In this document: positions 1 to 6,464 of the stretch, one piece after another
Layout: the number at the start of each line of letters is the position of its first letter
Numbering within the stretch: the first letter of the stretch is position 1
Origin: JBGTIS01 sp041745535
Lineage (GTDB): Bacteria > Bacteroidota > Bacteroidia > Cytophagales > Cyclobacteriaceae
NCBI GenBank assembly: GCA_041745535.1
Contig: JBGTIS010000281.1
Coordinates: forward strand, 1-9,538
Reading direction: 5' to 3'
Length of the DNA stretch: 9,538 nt
Program-made: the position numbers and the translations under genes
Notes under the pieces: generated by a model
Seen by the model: only the letters and a program-made list of their open reading frames with translations
What the model was told of the DNA's origin: nothing
Databases searched by the model: none

Positions 1-817
1 GTCGTTGAGCCAGATTGAGAAACGCATGGTACCCACCACCGATGGCAAACAAATGCTGGTGTGGGTAGTTTTTCCTCCCGATTTTGATGAAAATAAAAAG
101 TACCCTACCCTGCTCTATTGTCAGGGTGGGCCACAGGCCGCCCTCTCCCAATTTTACTCTTACCGCTGGAATTTTCAGTTAATGGCAGCACAGGGGTACA
201 TCGTGGTAGCACCAAACCGCCGGGGTATGCCTGGTCATGGCGTTACCTGGAATGAACAGATCAGCAAAGACTGGGGCGGACAGGTCATGGACGACTACCT
301 TGCGGCTATTGACACGATCGCGGAAGAGGAATTTGTAGACAAAGACCGGCTGGGCTGTGTGGGTGCCAGTTATGGCGGGTATTCCGTGTTTTATCTGGCC
401 GGGATTCATGAAAACCGGTTCAAATCGTTTATTGCTCACGATGGGGTTTTCGACTTGAAAAGCATGTATGGTACTACTGAAGAATTGTGGTTTGTCAATT
501 GGGATCTGGGTGGTCCGTACTGGGAAAAAGATAATCTGGCTGCCGCTAAAACTTATACTGATTTTGACCCAAGCAATCTGGTAAGCAAATGGAATACCCC
601 CATATTGATTATTCAGGGCGGCCAAGACTATCGCGTACCCATCGGACAAGGATTGGAAGCTTTTCAGGCTGCGCAATTACAGGGTATCAAAAGCAAGCTG
701 CTGTATTTCCCCAACGAAAACCACTGGGTGCTGCATCCGCAAAATGCCCTGGTGTGGCAGCATGAATTTTTTAAATGGCTGGACGAAACCTTAAATGGTG
801 AGGAACAGGGGAAATAA
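1..817 (+). CDS. S9 family prolyl oligopeptidase / DPP-IV-like peptidase, C-terminal catalytic domain (5' partial)
   Basis: Serine peptidase of the alpha/beta-hydrolase fold, cleaving peptides, typically after proline or alanine in the DPP-IV and acylaminoacyl-peptidase branches. The frame is open to the left edge, so the N-terminal beta-propeller expected in this family lies outside the window; the TTG at position 5 is only an internal codon. Numbering from that codon, the catalytic triad is visible: Ser122 in the nucleophile elbow GASYGG, Asp208 in GGQDYRVP, and His240 in NENHWV. The stretch YCQGGPQ (38-44) is a typical oxyanion-loop region, and APNRRG (69-74) and TTEELWF (157-163) are also characteristic of bacterial S9 enzymes. 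The end is normal (TAA at 815-817). The next gene follows on the same strand after about 120 bases with no clear terminator between, so read-through is possible. The family call is firm; the exact specificity is not. Confidence 0.93.
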   Translation, partial: SLSQIEKRMVPTTDGKQMLVWVVFPPDFDENKKYPTLLYCQGGPQAALSQFYSYRWNFQLMAAQGYIVVAPNRRGMPGHGVTWNEQISKDWGGQVMDDYLAAIDTIAEEEFVDKDRLGCVGASYGGYSVFYLAGIHENRFKSFIAHDGVFDLKSMYGTTEELWFVNWDLGGPYWEKDNLAAAKTYTDFDPSNLVSKWNTPILIIQGGQDYRVPIGQGLEAFQAAQLQGIKSKLLYFPNENHWVLHPQNALVWQHEFFKWLDETLNGEEQGK

Positions 818-938
818 CGATAAACCGGAAGGCCGAATGGTGTAGTATTTCAATTGCTGATTTTAAAGAATTACATACCTGAAACACTTTATACGTAGTT
901 GGGTTTCCTTATTGTTCAAATACATTAAAATAAGAAAC

Positions 939-1754
939 ATGAATTTAAAAATAGAAGGAAAAGTGGCCGTAATTACTGGCGGCGATTCCGGTATTGGTTT
1001 GGAAACCGCTAAATTTCTGCTCCACGAAGGAGCAAAGGTAGTTTTGAGCGATATAGACAAAGATGCGCTGCAAAAATCGACTGATAAACTTTTGAAATAT
1101 GCTGCCGATAAAGAAAATATACTCAACGTGGTCGCTGACCTTACCGATAATAATGCTGTAAAAGATTTGGCAAGTCAGGTAAAAGAAAAATTTGGTGGGG
1201 CTGATATCCTGGTGAATGCTGCCGGAGCACGGGGCGCTGCGGGCAATTTTCTGGAACTCAGTGATGATGACTGGCAGGAAACCATCGAAGTTGACCTTAA
1301 AGCTGCCGTACGCGTGTGCCGTGCTTTTATTCCGCAAATGCAGGCCAAAGGTTGGGGGCGAATTGTGCTGATCTCTTCTGAAAATGCCATTCAGCCCTAT
1401 GAAGAAGAAAGTCCGTACAATGCCTGTAAAGCCGGGCTGATCAACTTGGGGAAAAGCCTGTCCAAAGCTTATGGCAGCCAGGGCATTATGATCAATTGTG
1501 TTTCGCCTGCCTACATCGCTACGCCCATGACCGATGCCATGATGGAGGAATTGGCTGATGAAAAGGGCACCTCCTTCGATGAGGCTGTGCAGTGGTTTGT
1601 AAAAAACAAACGGCCTGGCATATCTCTGCAACGACGTGGAAAACCGGAAGAAGTGGCTGCGGTGATCGCTTTTCTTTGTTCGGAACTGGCCAGTTTTGTC
1701 AATGGCAGCAACTGGCGTGTAGATGGCGGTGCGGTAGGCACCGCTTTTGGATAA
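939..1754 (+). CDS. SDR family NAD(P)-dependent oxidoreductase (classical short-chain dehydrogenase)
   Basis: Cytosolic oxidoreductase of 271 residues, the normal size for classical SDRs. The ATG at 939 is preferred over an upstream in-frame TTG at 912 because the conserved core begins a few residues after it (KVAVITGG). Visible motifs are the cofactor loop TGGDSGIG (13-20), an acidic residue after strand beta-2 (Asp38 in VVLSDID) that suggests NAD rather than NADP, NAAG (93-96), the catalytic Ser147 in LISSEN, and Tyr160/Lys164 in YNACK. The fourth tetrad residue, usually Asn, appears to be Asp119 (VDLKA), a known but less common variant. The C-terminus has the usual VNGSNWRVDGG. The gene converges on the ROK-porter-XylR run, so it may act on the same sugar or sugar acid, but that is inference. 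A weak TTG-N19-TACATTAA promoter-like pair sits at 899-928, which would leave almost no leader. Other members of this family reduce acyl-ACP or polyols, so the substrate is open. Confidence 0.93.
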   Translation: MNLKIEGKVAVITGGDSGIGLETAKFLLHEGAKVVLSDIDKDALQKSTDKLLKYAADKENILNVVADLTDNNAVKDLASQVKEKFGGADILVNAAGARGAAGNFLELSDDDWQETIEVDLKAAVRVCRAFIPQMQAKGWGRIVLISSENAIQPYEEESPYNACKAGLINLGKSLSKAYGSQGIMINCVSPAYIATPMTDAMMEELADEKGTSFDEAVQWFVKNKRPGISLQRRGKPEEVAAVIAFLCSELASFVNGSNWRVDGGAVGTAFG

Positions 1755-1772
1755 TATTTTCAGCTTATTTGA

Positions 1773-1809
1773 ATCGGGGAATGTAAAATACCATTCCCTG
1801 ATGTTTTTT
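1773..1809 (+). terminator. Rho-independent terminator of the SDR gene
   Basis: An 11-bp stem (1773-1783 with 1792-1802, one G-U pair, core GGGAATG/CATTCCC) encloses an 8-base loop and is followed at once by six T residues (1804-1809). It begins 18 bases after the SDR stop. The T-run is on the + side only, so the element serves the SDR gene; the convergent regulator gene has no comparable T-rich tail here. Confidence 0.8.
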
Positions 1810-1826
1810 GAGAAATTCTCTGATCG

Positions 1827-2990
1827 CTATTTTCCCAGCACATATTTTTTGCGGTACTCCACCGGCGTTAATCCTTTGATTTGTTTAAACTGTCGGGCTA
1901 TGTTCTTGCTGTCGTTCAGGCCCAGATCCAGGGCGATTTCAAAAATGGTCATATCAGTTTTAAGCAGTTTTTCCGTAAACTTCTCAATCCGCAGGTTGTA
2001 AATATATTCATACACCGGACAGCCGGTAATCAGTATAAATCGTTTTTCCAGCGACCGGCGTGATAAGGGAACTTCTTTCAGAACCTGATCGACCCGTAAA
2101 TTTTTATCTACGTTGCGATGGATAAATTTAAGCGCGATCACAATGTATTTATCGTTGGTAGCGTAAATATCGGTGGATTGCCGGGTAATAACCTGTGTAG
2201 GCTTCACTACCACATCATGTTGCGGGCTTTTTCCGGTTTTGATCATCATTTCCATGAGGCGCGCTGCTTCATACCCGCCTTTGTCGGTATCTAAACCGAT
2301 GCTGGACAAAGGCGGATCTGACAGGGAACACACCATTTCGTCGTTATCTACGCCTAAAACGGCTACTTCTTCCGGAATTCTAATCCCGGCCAGCCGGCTG
2401 GCTTCCGTAATGTGCAGGCCCTGGTTATCGTCGCAGGTCATCAGGGCTATGGGTTTGGGCAGCGATTTCAACCACCGGCTTAATGCCGAGGGCTTATAGT
2501 ACCACAAATCCATGGACCTTGATTTTTTCTCTTCAAAATAATGCACCCCAAATCCGGCTTCCCTGACTTTATCTTCGAATCCGTCGGAACGTTCGCGTGA
2601 CCATACAATGTTTTTAAAACCATAGAAAGCAAAATTCTTAAATCCTTTTTTCAGGAAGTATTCAGCTCCCATCCAACCGGCTTCGTAGTAAGAACCCGTA
2701 ATATTCGGAATTTCCTTAAACCGCTCTTCAAAATCCATCGCCATGGCAAATATGCCTGCCCTGGTAAATTTTCCTACTTCCGAATCGTTGTGAAGTTGCC
2801 CGATAATGCCATTGGCGCCCCAGTCTCTGGCCCATTCAATGATTCCATCAATCCCAATGGTTTCCCGATAATAAGTGGGCATTCTGCAAAAAGCCCAGGG
2901 TCCAAAATCGTGAGAGTATCGGGTAATACCCCGCAACAGGCTTTTACAATATTCTTCTGAAAAATCGAGGAGTAGAATAATTTTGATCAT
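1827..2990 (-). CDS. XylR-like transcriptional regulator: periplasmic-binding-protein sensor fused to AraC DNA-binding domain
   Basis: Sugar-responsive DNA-binding regulator of 387 residues, the usual size of the XylR type. Residues 1 to about 275 form a LacI/GalR-like periplasmic-binding-protein sensor without the N-terminal LacI helix-turn-helix: IILLLDFSEEY at the start, CDDNQG (186-191) and VAVLGVDNDE (209-218) followed by SDPPLSSI are hallmarks of the family. Residues about 280-387 are an AraC domain with two helix-turn-helix units (about 299-319 and 348-370) and the closing segment GLTPVEYRKKY. The protein probably binds a monosaccharide and then activates nearby promoters, as E. coli XylR does with xylose; ligand identity is not shown. 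It is the last gene of the run after the ROK protein and the porter, 69 bases from the porter's stop, with a long palindrome in between. Convergent with the SDR gene. The symbol xylR is not assigned because the ligand is unknown. Confidence 0.92.
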   Translation of the reverse strand: MIKIILLLDFSEEYCKSLLRGITRYSHDFGPWAFCRMPTYYRETIGIDGIIEWARDWGANGIIGQLHNDSEVGKFTRAGIFAMAMDFEERFKEIPNITGSYYEAGWMGAEYFLKKGFKNFAFYGFKNIVWSRERSDGFEDKVREAGFGVHYFEEKKSRSMDLWYYKPSALSRWLKSLPKPIALMTCDDNQGLHITEASRLAGIRIPEEVAVLGVDNDEMVCSLSDPPLSSIGLDTDKGGYEAARLMEMMIKTGKSPQHDVVVKPTQVITRQSTDIYATNDKYIVIALKFIHRNVDKNLRVDQVLKEVPLSRRSLEKRFILITGCPVYEYIYNLRIEKFTEKLLKTDMTIFEIALDLGLNDSKNIARQFKQIKGLTPVEYRKKYVLGK

Positions 2991-3014
2991 AGCGTTTATC
3001 GTTATTCGTTGCTT

Positions 3015-3067
3015 GTTATTAGGTAATAGTTATTATTTTGTTCAATAAATAACTATTACCTAATAAC
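3015..3067. repeat. Perfect 20-bp inverted repeat overlapping the MFS stop codon
   Basis: Arms 3015-3034 and 3048-3067 are exact reverse complements and enclose a 13-base spacer. The right arm covers the last codon and TAG stop of the porter gene (stop at 3060-3062); the left arm ends 25 bases before the regulator's ATG. Both arms are AT-rich. No T-run follows on the - strand, so it is not a textbook terminator. It could be an operator, an mRNA-stabilising or attenuating hairpin that lowers regulator expression, or one copy of a dispersed repeat. The geometry is certain, the role is not. Confidence 0.85.
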
Positions 3068-4304
3068 TACTTAACTTTTTGAATGTCGCGTTTTTTATCA
3101 GGGGTTTTGCCCAAAGCCCAATGCTTAGGATATACCCCAGGGTTATAAATAGGAAAGTCATTGCAGCCTGTAATCCTATTATTTCTCCCAACCAGCCAAT
3201 AATAAGCGGTACAATGGCTCCACCTGCAATGCCGGTGCATAAAATGCCGGAAAATGTGCCATGATGATGCGCCACTGAATTCAGGGCCAGTGAAAATATT
3301 ACCGACCACATTACTGACGCGAAAAAACCTGTCAGCGGAAAAGCTACCAGGGCCACATTTTCTGGTCCATACAAAGCAAAGGCCAGCGACAGAATGGCTC
3401 CGCCAGTAAATAAAATCAATACCCACCGACTGTCCATTACTTTCAAAAGTACCAGACCCAGCAAACACCCGATGGTGAGCAAACCCCAGAAATAGGAAAT
3501 GATGGTAGCACCGGTAGTGGCCGGATCTACGCCATGGTATTCCTGCAAAAACTTGGAAGTCCAGTTGGCGATTCCCTGTTCAGTACCCACATAAGCGAAA
3601 ATACCAATAAAGAATAAAAGTACGTACCGGTTACTCAACAGATTTTTAAAGGCCAAACCCGTTTCAATTTTTTCATCTTCCCGCAAAGTTACCTTTGGAA
3701 ATTTTACCAGCTTAATCACCAACACCATCAACAGGGCAATTATGGCGAACACCCAGTAAAGAGACACCCACTTCAGGTCTGTAGCAACCAATTTATTTAA
3801 TACAGTTATCAGCGAACTGCTATCATCAGTATGTATGCGGGTAACCAGGTAACTGTACAATAAAGGGCTTAGGAAAGAAGCCGCACCAAAAACCAGTTGG
3901 GCCATTACGGAATTAAAAGCGAAATGAGCCTCACCGCCAGCCTGCCGTAAAAGCGGATTGATAACCACTTGTAACATGGCCATGCCGATTCCAATCAGGA
4001 AAAGAGACAGCAAAGCGATGGGAAAAACAGGAACCAACGCAAATAACATGGCACCCATAAAGGCCAGGATAAAAGCGGCGAGCATCACGGGTTTTTCAGT
4101 ATATTTTTCCAATAAAAGGCCCGATGGTATGGACATCACTCCATAAGCCACAAAGAAGGCAAAGGGAAGGAAGCCTGCCAGGCCGATACTCAGATCAAAA
4201 CTCTGAATGATATCCGGAATGATGGGACCCAATATGTTGGTAAGAAAGGAAATGACAAAGAAAACCAAAAATACCAGGAGAATCATCCCTATATTTCGCT
4301 TCAT
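3060..4304 (-). CDS. FucP/GluP-type MFS sugar transporter
   Basis: Inner-membrane secondary transporter of 414 residues with about twelve hydrophobic segments, spaced as six plus six around a charged central loop (about 200-220, KFPKVTLREDEK). Family marks include LTNILGPIIPDI in helix 1 (Asp31 at its end), NPLLRQAGGEAHFAFN (116-131) with Glu125 in the place of the functional acidic residue of E. coli FucP, and YVGTEQGIANW (238-248) in helix 7. These fit the fucose/glucose/galactose:proton symporter group, though many Bacteroidota paralogues move other sugars or amino-sugar products. The ATG at 4304 begins a normal positively charged N-terminus (MKRN). It lies 126 bases after the ROK gene and probably shares its transcript, although the gap is long enough for an internal promoter. 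Its last codon and stop lie inside the 3015-3067 inverted repeat. The substrate is not assigned. Confidence 0.92.
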   Translation of the reverse strand: MKRNIGMILLVFLVFFVISFLTNILGPIIPDIIQSFDLSIGLAGFLPFAFFVAYGVMSIPSGLLLEKYTEKPVMLAAFILAFMGAMLFALVPVFPIALLSLFLIGIGMAMLQVVINPLLRQAGGEAHFAFNSVMAQLVFGAASFLSPLLYSYLVTRIHTDDSSSLITVLNKLVATDLKWVSLYWVFAIIALLMVLVIKLVKFPKVTLREDEKIETGLAFKNLLSNRYVLLFFIGIFAYVGTEQGIANWTSKFLQEYHGVDPATTGATIISYFWGLLTIGCLLGLVLLKVMDSRWVLILFTGGAILSLAFALYGPENVALVAFPLTGFFASVMWSVIFSLALNSVAHHHGTFSGILCTGIAGGAIVPLIIGWLGEIIGLQAAMTFLFITLGYILSIGLWAKPLIKNATFKKLSSY

Positions 4305-4365
4305 GGGTAGTTTTATTTTTAACAGAATAATCGACTGGGTAATGTTAGGATTTATTCAACCCCTT

Positions 4366-4381
4366 TTTTACGCGTTTTACG
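4366..4381. repeat. Short tandem direct repeat TTTTACG, period 9, between the ROK and MFS genes
   Basis: The heptamer TTTTACG occurs at 4366-4372 and again at 4375-4381, separated by CG, on the same face of the helix (reads CGTAAAA on the coding strand of the operon). It is 62 bases before the porter's ATG. AraC-type proteins often bind directly repeated half-sites, so this is a possible operator for the XylR-like product, but a chance repeat in AT-rich DNA is also plausible. Confidence 0.4.
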
Positions 4382-4430
4382 TATTACAGGGCTCAATATA
4401 CGCAAATTGCTGCCAAAATAAAGCTTTTTT

Positions 4431-5291
4431 TTAATTATTGATCAGCGGTAAACCTGCCACGGTATCCGGCACCAGGGCGGCCGCACCCAGCAAACTTATA
4501 TTTTCATTCTGTGACTGAAAAATTTTGATTCGCTTTACCGATTCGGGAAAAATGAAATTTCGCAGAGAATCCAGCATGGATTTGGAAAAAAAACGATAGG
4601 CTTTTGATACAGACCCGCCAATCACAATAGCCTGCGGATCGTAGGCGTACATAACATATTTTACGGCCTGCCCCAAGTGTGTTCCAAATTCTTCCCAGAT
4701 TTTCAGGGCTTGTAAATCGCCTTGCAGGGCTAATTCATGGGTGTGGAAGGCAGTGGTTTGGTAAAAAGTTTTGAACAGGTTGCCACTGGCATAATATTCT
4801 AAATTATAGTTTTGATACGGCAACAACCCTATCTCTCCTGCCCCACAGTTGTTACCCATATACAATTGATTATTGATAATAATGCCCGAACCCAGGGCTG
4901 TTCCTACCGCCATTCCAACTACTGAATGATATCCCTTAGCCAACCCAAACCGGTGTTCACCTAAAATAAAGCAGTTTACATCATTGTTTACGAAAACTGG
5001 AACCTTAAATACTTCTTCCAGCAAATCTTTCAGCGGAACCCGCTCCCAGGAAGGAATATTGACTACATTAAACACAATTCCTTTTTCAGTATCTACCACA
5101 GAAGGCACTCCGATACCAATCCCCTTTATTGCAGGGCTCATAAAGGGTTTAATCATCGCTGTCACCTGCTGTAAGGATTTTGGCAGAGAATCCTTAAACT
5201 GTAACTTCGCGTGCTGTTGGTGGGTTATCTGGCCATTGGTTTCAATTCCAACCCTGATATTGGTGCCACCCAAATCCACTCCAATGATCAT
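4431..5291 (-). CDS. ROK family protein, putative sugar kinase lacking the zinc-binding motif
   Basis: Homologue of ATP-dependent sugar kinases (glucokinase, fructokinase, N-acetylhexosamine kinases), 286 residues and so slightly shorter than the usual 300 or so. Present are the phosphate-1 loop DLGGTNIRVG (6-15), the sugar-side GIGVPSVVD (58-66), the catalytic base Asp104 in NNDVNC, the phosphate-2 loop GTALGSGI (130-137), GAGEIG (150-155), and a C-terminal adenosine region AIVIGGSVSKA (211-221). Odd point: the zinc site normally reads GH followed by CxCGxxGCxE, but here the matching segment is GLLPYQNYNLE (155-165), with the histidine and all three cysteines gone while the closing LExYASG is kept. 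Catalytic residues remain, so it may be an active kinase with altered sugar recognition or stability. It is the first gene of the run with the MFS porter and regulator, fitting phosphorylation of the imported sugar. The start ATG at 5291 has an A-rich leader. Confidence 0.9.
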   Translation of the reverse strand: MIIGVDLGGTNIRVGIETNGQITHQQHAKLQFKDSLPKSLQQVTAMIKPFMSPAIKGIGIGVPSVVDTEKGIVFNVVNIPSWERVPLKDLLEEVFKVPVFVNNDVNCFILGEHRFGLAKGYHSVVGMAVGTALGSGIIINNQLYMGNNCGAGEIGLLPYQNYNLEYYASGNLFKTFYQTTAFHTHELALQGDLQALKIWEEFGTHLGQAVKYVMYAYDPQAIVIGGSVSKAYRFFSKSMLDSLRNFIFPESVKRIKIFQSQNENISLLGAAALVPDTVAGLPLINN

Positions 5292-5337
5292 ACTTTTTTC
5301 TTAATGGTAACCTACTCTAATAATCAGAAAAATATAC

Positions 5338-5345
5338 TAAAGATA
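5338..5345 (-). promoter_or_regulatory. Possible -7 element for the ROK-MFS-XylR run
   Basis: On the - strand the bases read TATCTTTA, close to the Bacteroidota -7 consensus TAnnTTTG, about 47 bases before the ROK start codon. No good -33 TTTG is found at the expected 19-21 base distance (only TTTATG nearby), so this is a weak call. Confidence 0.3.
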
Positions 5346-5411
5346 GAATTCCTTACCGGTTACACCATAAACATTTGCGTTAATAAAACCTCATTTTGCG
5401 AAATATTGAAT

Positions 5412-5472
5412 TACAGCAGCGCTAGGGTCTGAGCCTTACCCGTTGCTGCCTGTAGGCAATGGATTGTTCCAT
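5412..5472. ncRNA. GC-rich two-hairpin element: candidate structured RNA or operon leader (identity unknown)
   Basis: Within AT-rich intergenic DNA, 5412-5454 folds as a long hairpin: TACAG/CTGTA at the base, CAGCG/TGCTG above it (one G-U pair on the + strand, A-C on the - strand), then GGGT/ACCC closing a nine-base loop. A second small hairpin, ATGGA-TTGT-TCCAT, follows at 5459-5472. Neither side carries a T-run, so it is not a simple terminator. It lies 120-180 bases before the ROK start and would be in that operon's leader if transcription began upstream of it. The - strand has a loose likeness to the signal recognition particle RNA apical domain (GGGTAAGGCTC then AGCGCTG), but lacks the GNRA tetraloop and the conserved CAGG/AGCAG loop, so I do not call it that. 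Confidence 0.35.
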
Positions 5473-5493
5473 GTCATTTGCTGATCGATTGTT

Positions 5494-5760
5494 TCAACTG
5501 GTAGGGAGTAGAAACCAGGCTGATAACCACAACAAAAAAAGAATACCACAACCCACCAGCCAGCAAAGAAGACAGTGGTGAATAATATCGGTTGGATCCG
5601 GAAAAGCTTTATAGGTACTAATCGCGATAATAATGGTTTTTGATTTGATTTTTACAGGCTCTCTTTTGGTATAGCGCAAGGCCATCTGAAAGCTCTCGCC
5701 CAATAAAAACTTTTTTACAGTACGGCCTGTGGTGTACGTTTTCAAGTTTGAGCATTTCAT
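5494..5760 (-). CDS. Hypothetical small protein with C-terminal membrane segment, overlapping the response regulator stop (doubtful)
   Basis: An 88-codon frame whose ATG (5760-5758) overlaps the TGA of the response regulator gene as ATGA, the same arrangement that joins kinase and regulator upstream, so translational coupling is possible. The first 60 residues are basic and unremarkable (KFLLGESFQMALRYTKRE in the middle); residues about 62-85 form one strongly hydrophobic segment (CLLCWLVGCGILFLLWLSAW) that would place the C-terminus in the membrane. I recognise no family. An alternative reading frame of the same DNA also encodes hydrophobic residues here, which hints that the composition rather than selection could explain the membrane segment. 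It may simply be untranslated DNA downstream of the regulator. If it is not a gene, 5292-5756 is an intergenic region of 465 bases. Confidence 0.3.
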   Translation of the reverse strand: MKCSNLKTYTTGRTVKKFLLGESFQMALRYTKREPVKIKSKTIIIAISTYKAFPDPTDIIHHCLLCWLVGCGILFLLWLSAWFLLPTS

Positions 5761-6464
5761 TTGTGAAGCAATTTCTCGACACTTTCACGAAAGGTTTCCC
5801 CAATCGATAGCTCCTTATCGCCCAAAAATATACTGTTCTTTCGTATGGCGGTAATTTCGGCGATGGACACCGCATAGGACTTATGTATCCTGATAAATTT
5901 ATTTTCGGGCAGTTCCGTTTCAAGGGCCTTAAAGCTGGTGCGTACCACAAGCGGATGAGGCGAGCTCTTCAAATGGAACTTGATGTAATCCCCATAGCCT
6001 TTCATCCAGATAATGTCGTCGAACTTAATTTTTATCTGGCTGTAATCCACGTTCACAAAAAAATGGTCTGCTGTCTTTTTTGTGGGGTTTTTCCCATTGC
6101 CGGTTTTGAGTTCAAACAATTCCCTTGCCCTGTTACAAGCCTTGATAAACCTTTCCAAAGCCACTGGTTTTACCAGGTAGTCCACCACCTTGAGGTCATA
6201 GCTTTCCACGGCATATTGTTTGTACGCCGTCACGAAAATTACAAGGGGTTTAGTTTCAAGGCTTGCAATGTACTGAAGTCCGGTAAGCCCTGGCATTTGA
6301 ATATCGATAAAAATAAGATCGACCTGCTGTTTCCGCATCGTTTCCATGGCCTCGAAAGCATCGTTGCACACCGCGACCAGGTTCAGAAAGGGTACTTTGC
6401 TTATGTTATCCTTTAATAGGCCCAGTGCCAAGGGTTCATCATCAATCGCGATACAGTTCATCAT
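5757..6464 (-). CDS. LytTR family DNA-binding response regulator
   Basis: Two-domain response regulator of 235 residues, standard length. Receiver domain (about 1-120): acidic pocket Asp8-Asp9 in IAIDDEPLA, phosphoacceptor Asp54 in FIDIQMPG, Thr79 in FVTAYKQYAVE, and Lys99 in DYLVKP. The LytTR domain (about 130-235) shows WMKGYGDYIKFH (153-164), the recognition-strand region FIRIHKSYAV (190-199), and the ending IGETFRESVEKLL. It receives phosphate from the sensor kinase encoded just upstream and binds promoter DNA as a dimer; targets are unknown, though the secreted-protein gene upstream is a natural candidate. The gene begins MM; the first ATG (6464) overlaps the kinase TGA as ATGA, which favours that start and tight co-expression. 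Confidence 0.95.
   Translation of the reverse strand: MMNCIAIDDEPLALGLLKDNISKVPFLNLVAVCNDAFEAMETMRKQQVDLIFIDIQMPGLTGLQYIASLETKPLVIFVTAYKQYAVESYDLKVVDYLVKPVALERFIKACNRARELFELKTGNGKNPTKKTADHFFVNVDYSQIKIKFDDIIWMKGYGDYIKFHLKSSPHPLVVRTSFKALETELPENKFIRIHKSYAVSIAEITAIRKNSIFLGDKELSIGETFRESVEKLLHK

Noticed and set aside
912..938. Upstream TTG start for the SDR
   Set aside because: The nine extra residues are not conserved in character, and the ATG at 939 places the Rossmann core at the normal distance from the N-terminus.
945..1631. Long open frame on the opposite strand of the SDR gene (228 codons)
   Set aside because: It mirrors the clearly real SDR, has low-complexity Phe/His-rich content and no recognisable domain.
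1810..1820. Small palindrome GAGAAATTCTC near the regulator stop as its terminator
   Set aside because: On the - strand it is followed by an A-run rather than a T-run, so it cannot work as an intrinsic terminator for the regulator.
5408..5460. Signal recognition particle (4.5S) RNA on the - strand
   Set aside because: Some bases resemble the apical domain, but the GNRA tetraloop is absent, the CAGG/AGCAG internal loop is not matched, and the short stem next to it cannot pair. Kept only as an unnamed structured element.
5618..5950. Overlapping - strand frame of 110 codons across the response regulator end
   Set aside because: It lies in another frame of a well-supported LytTR gene and has no domain or plausible start.
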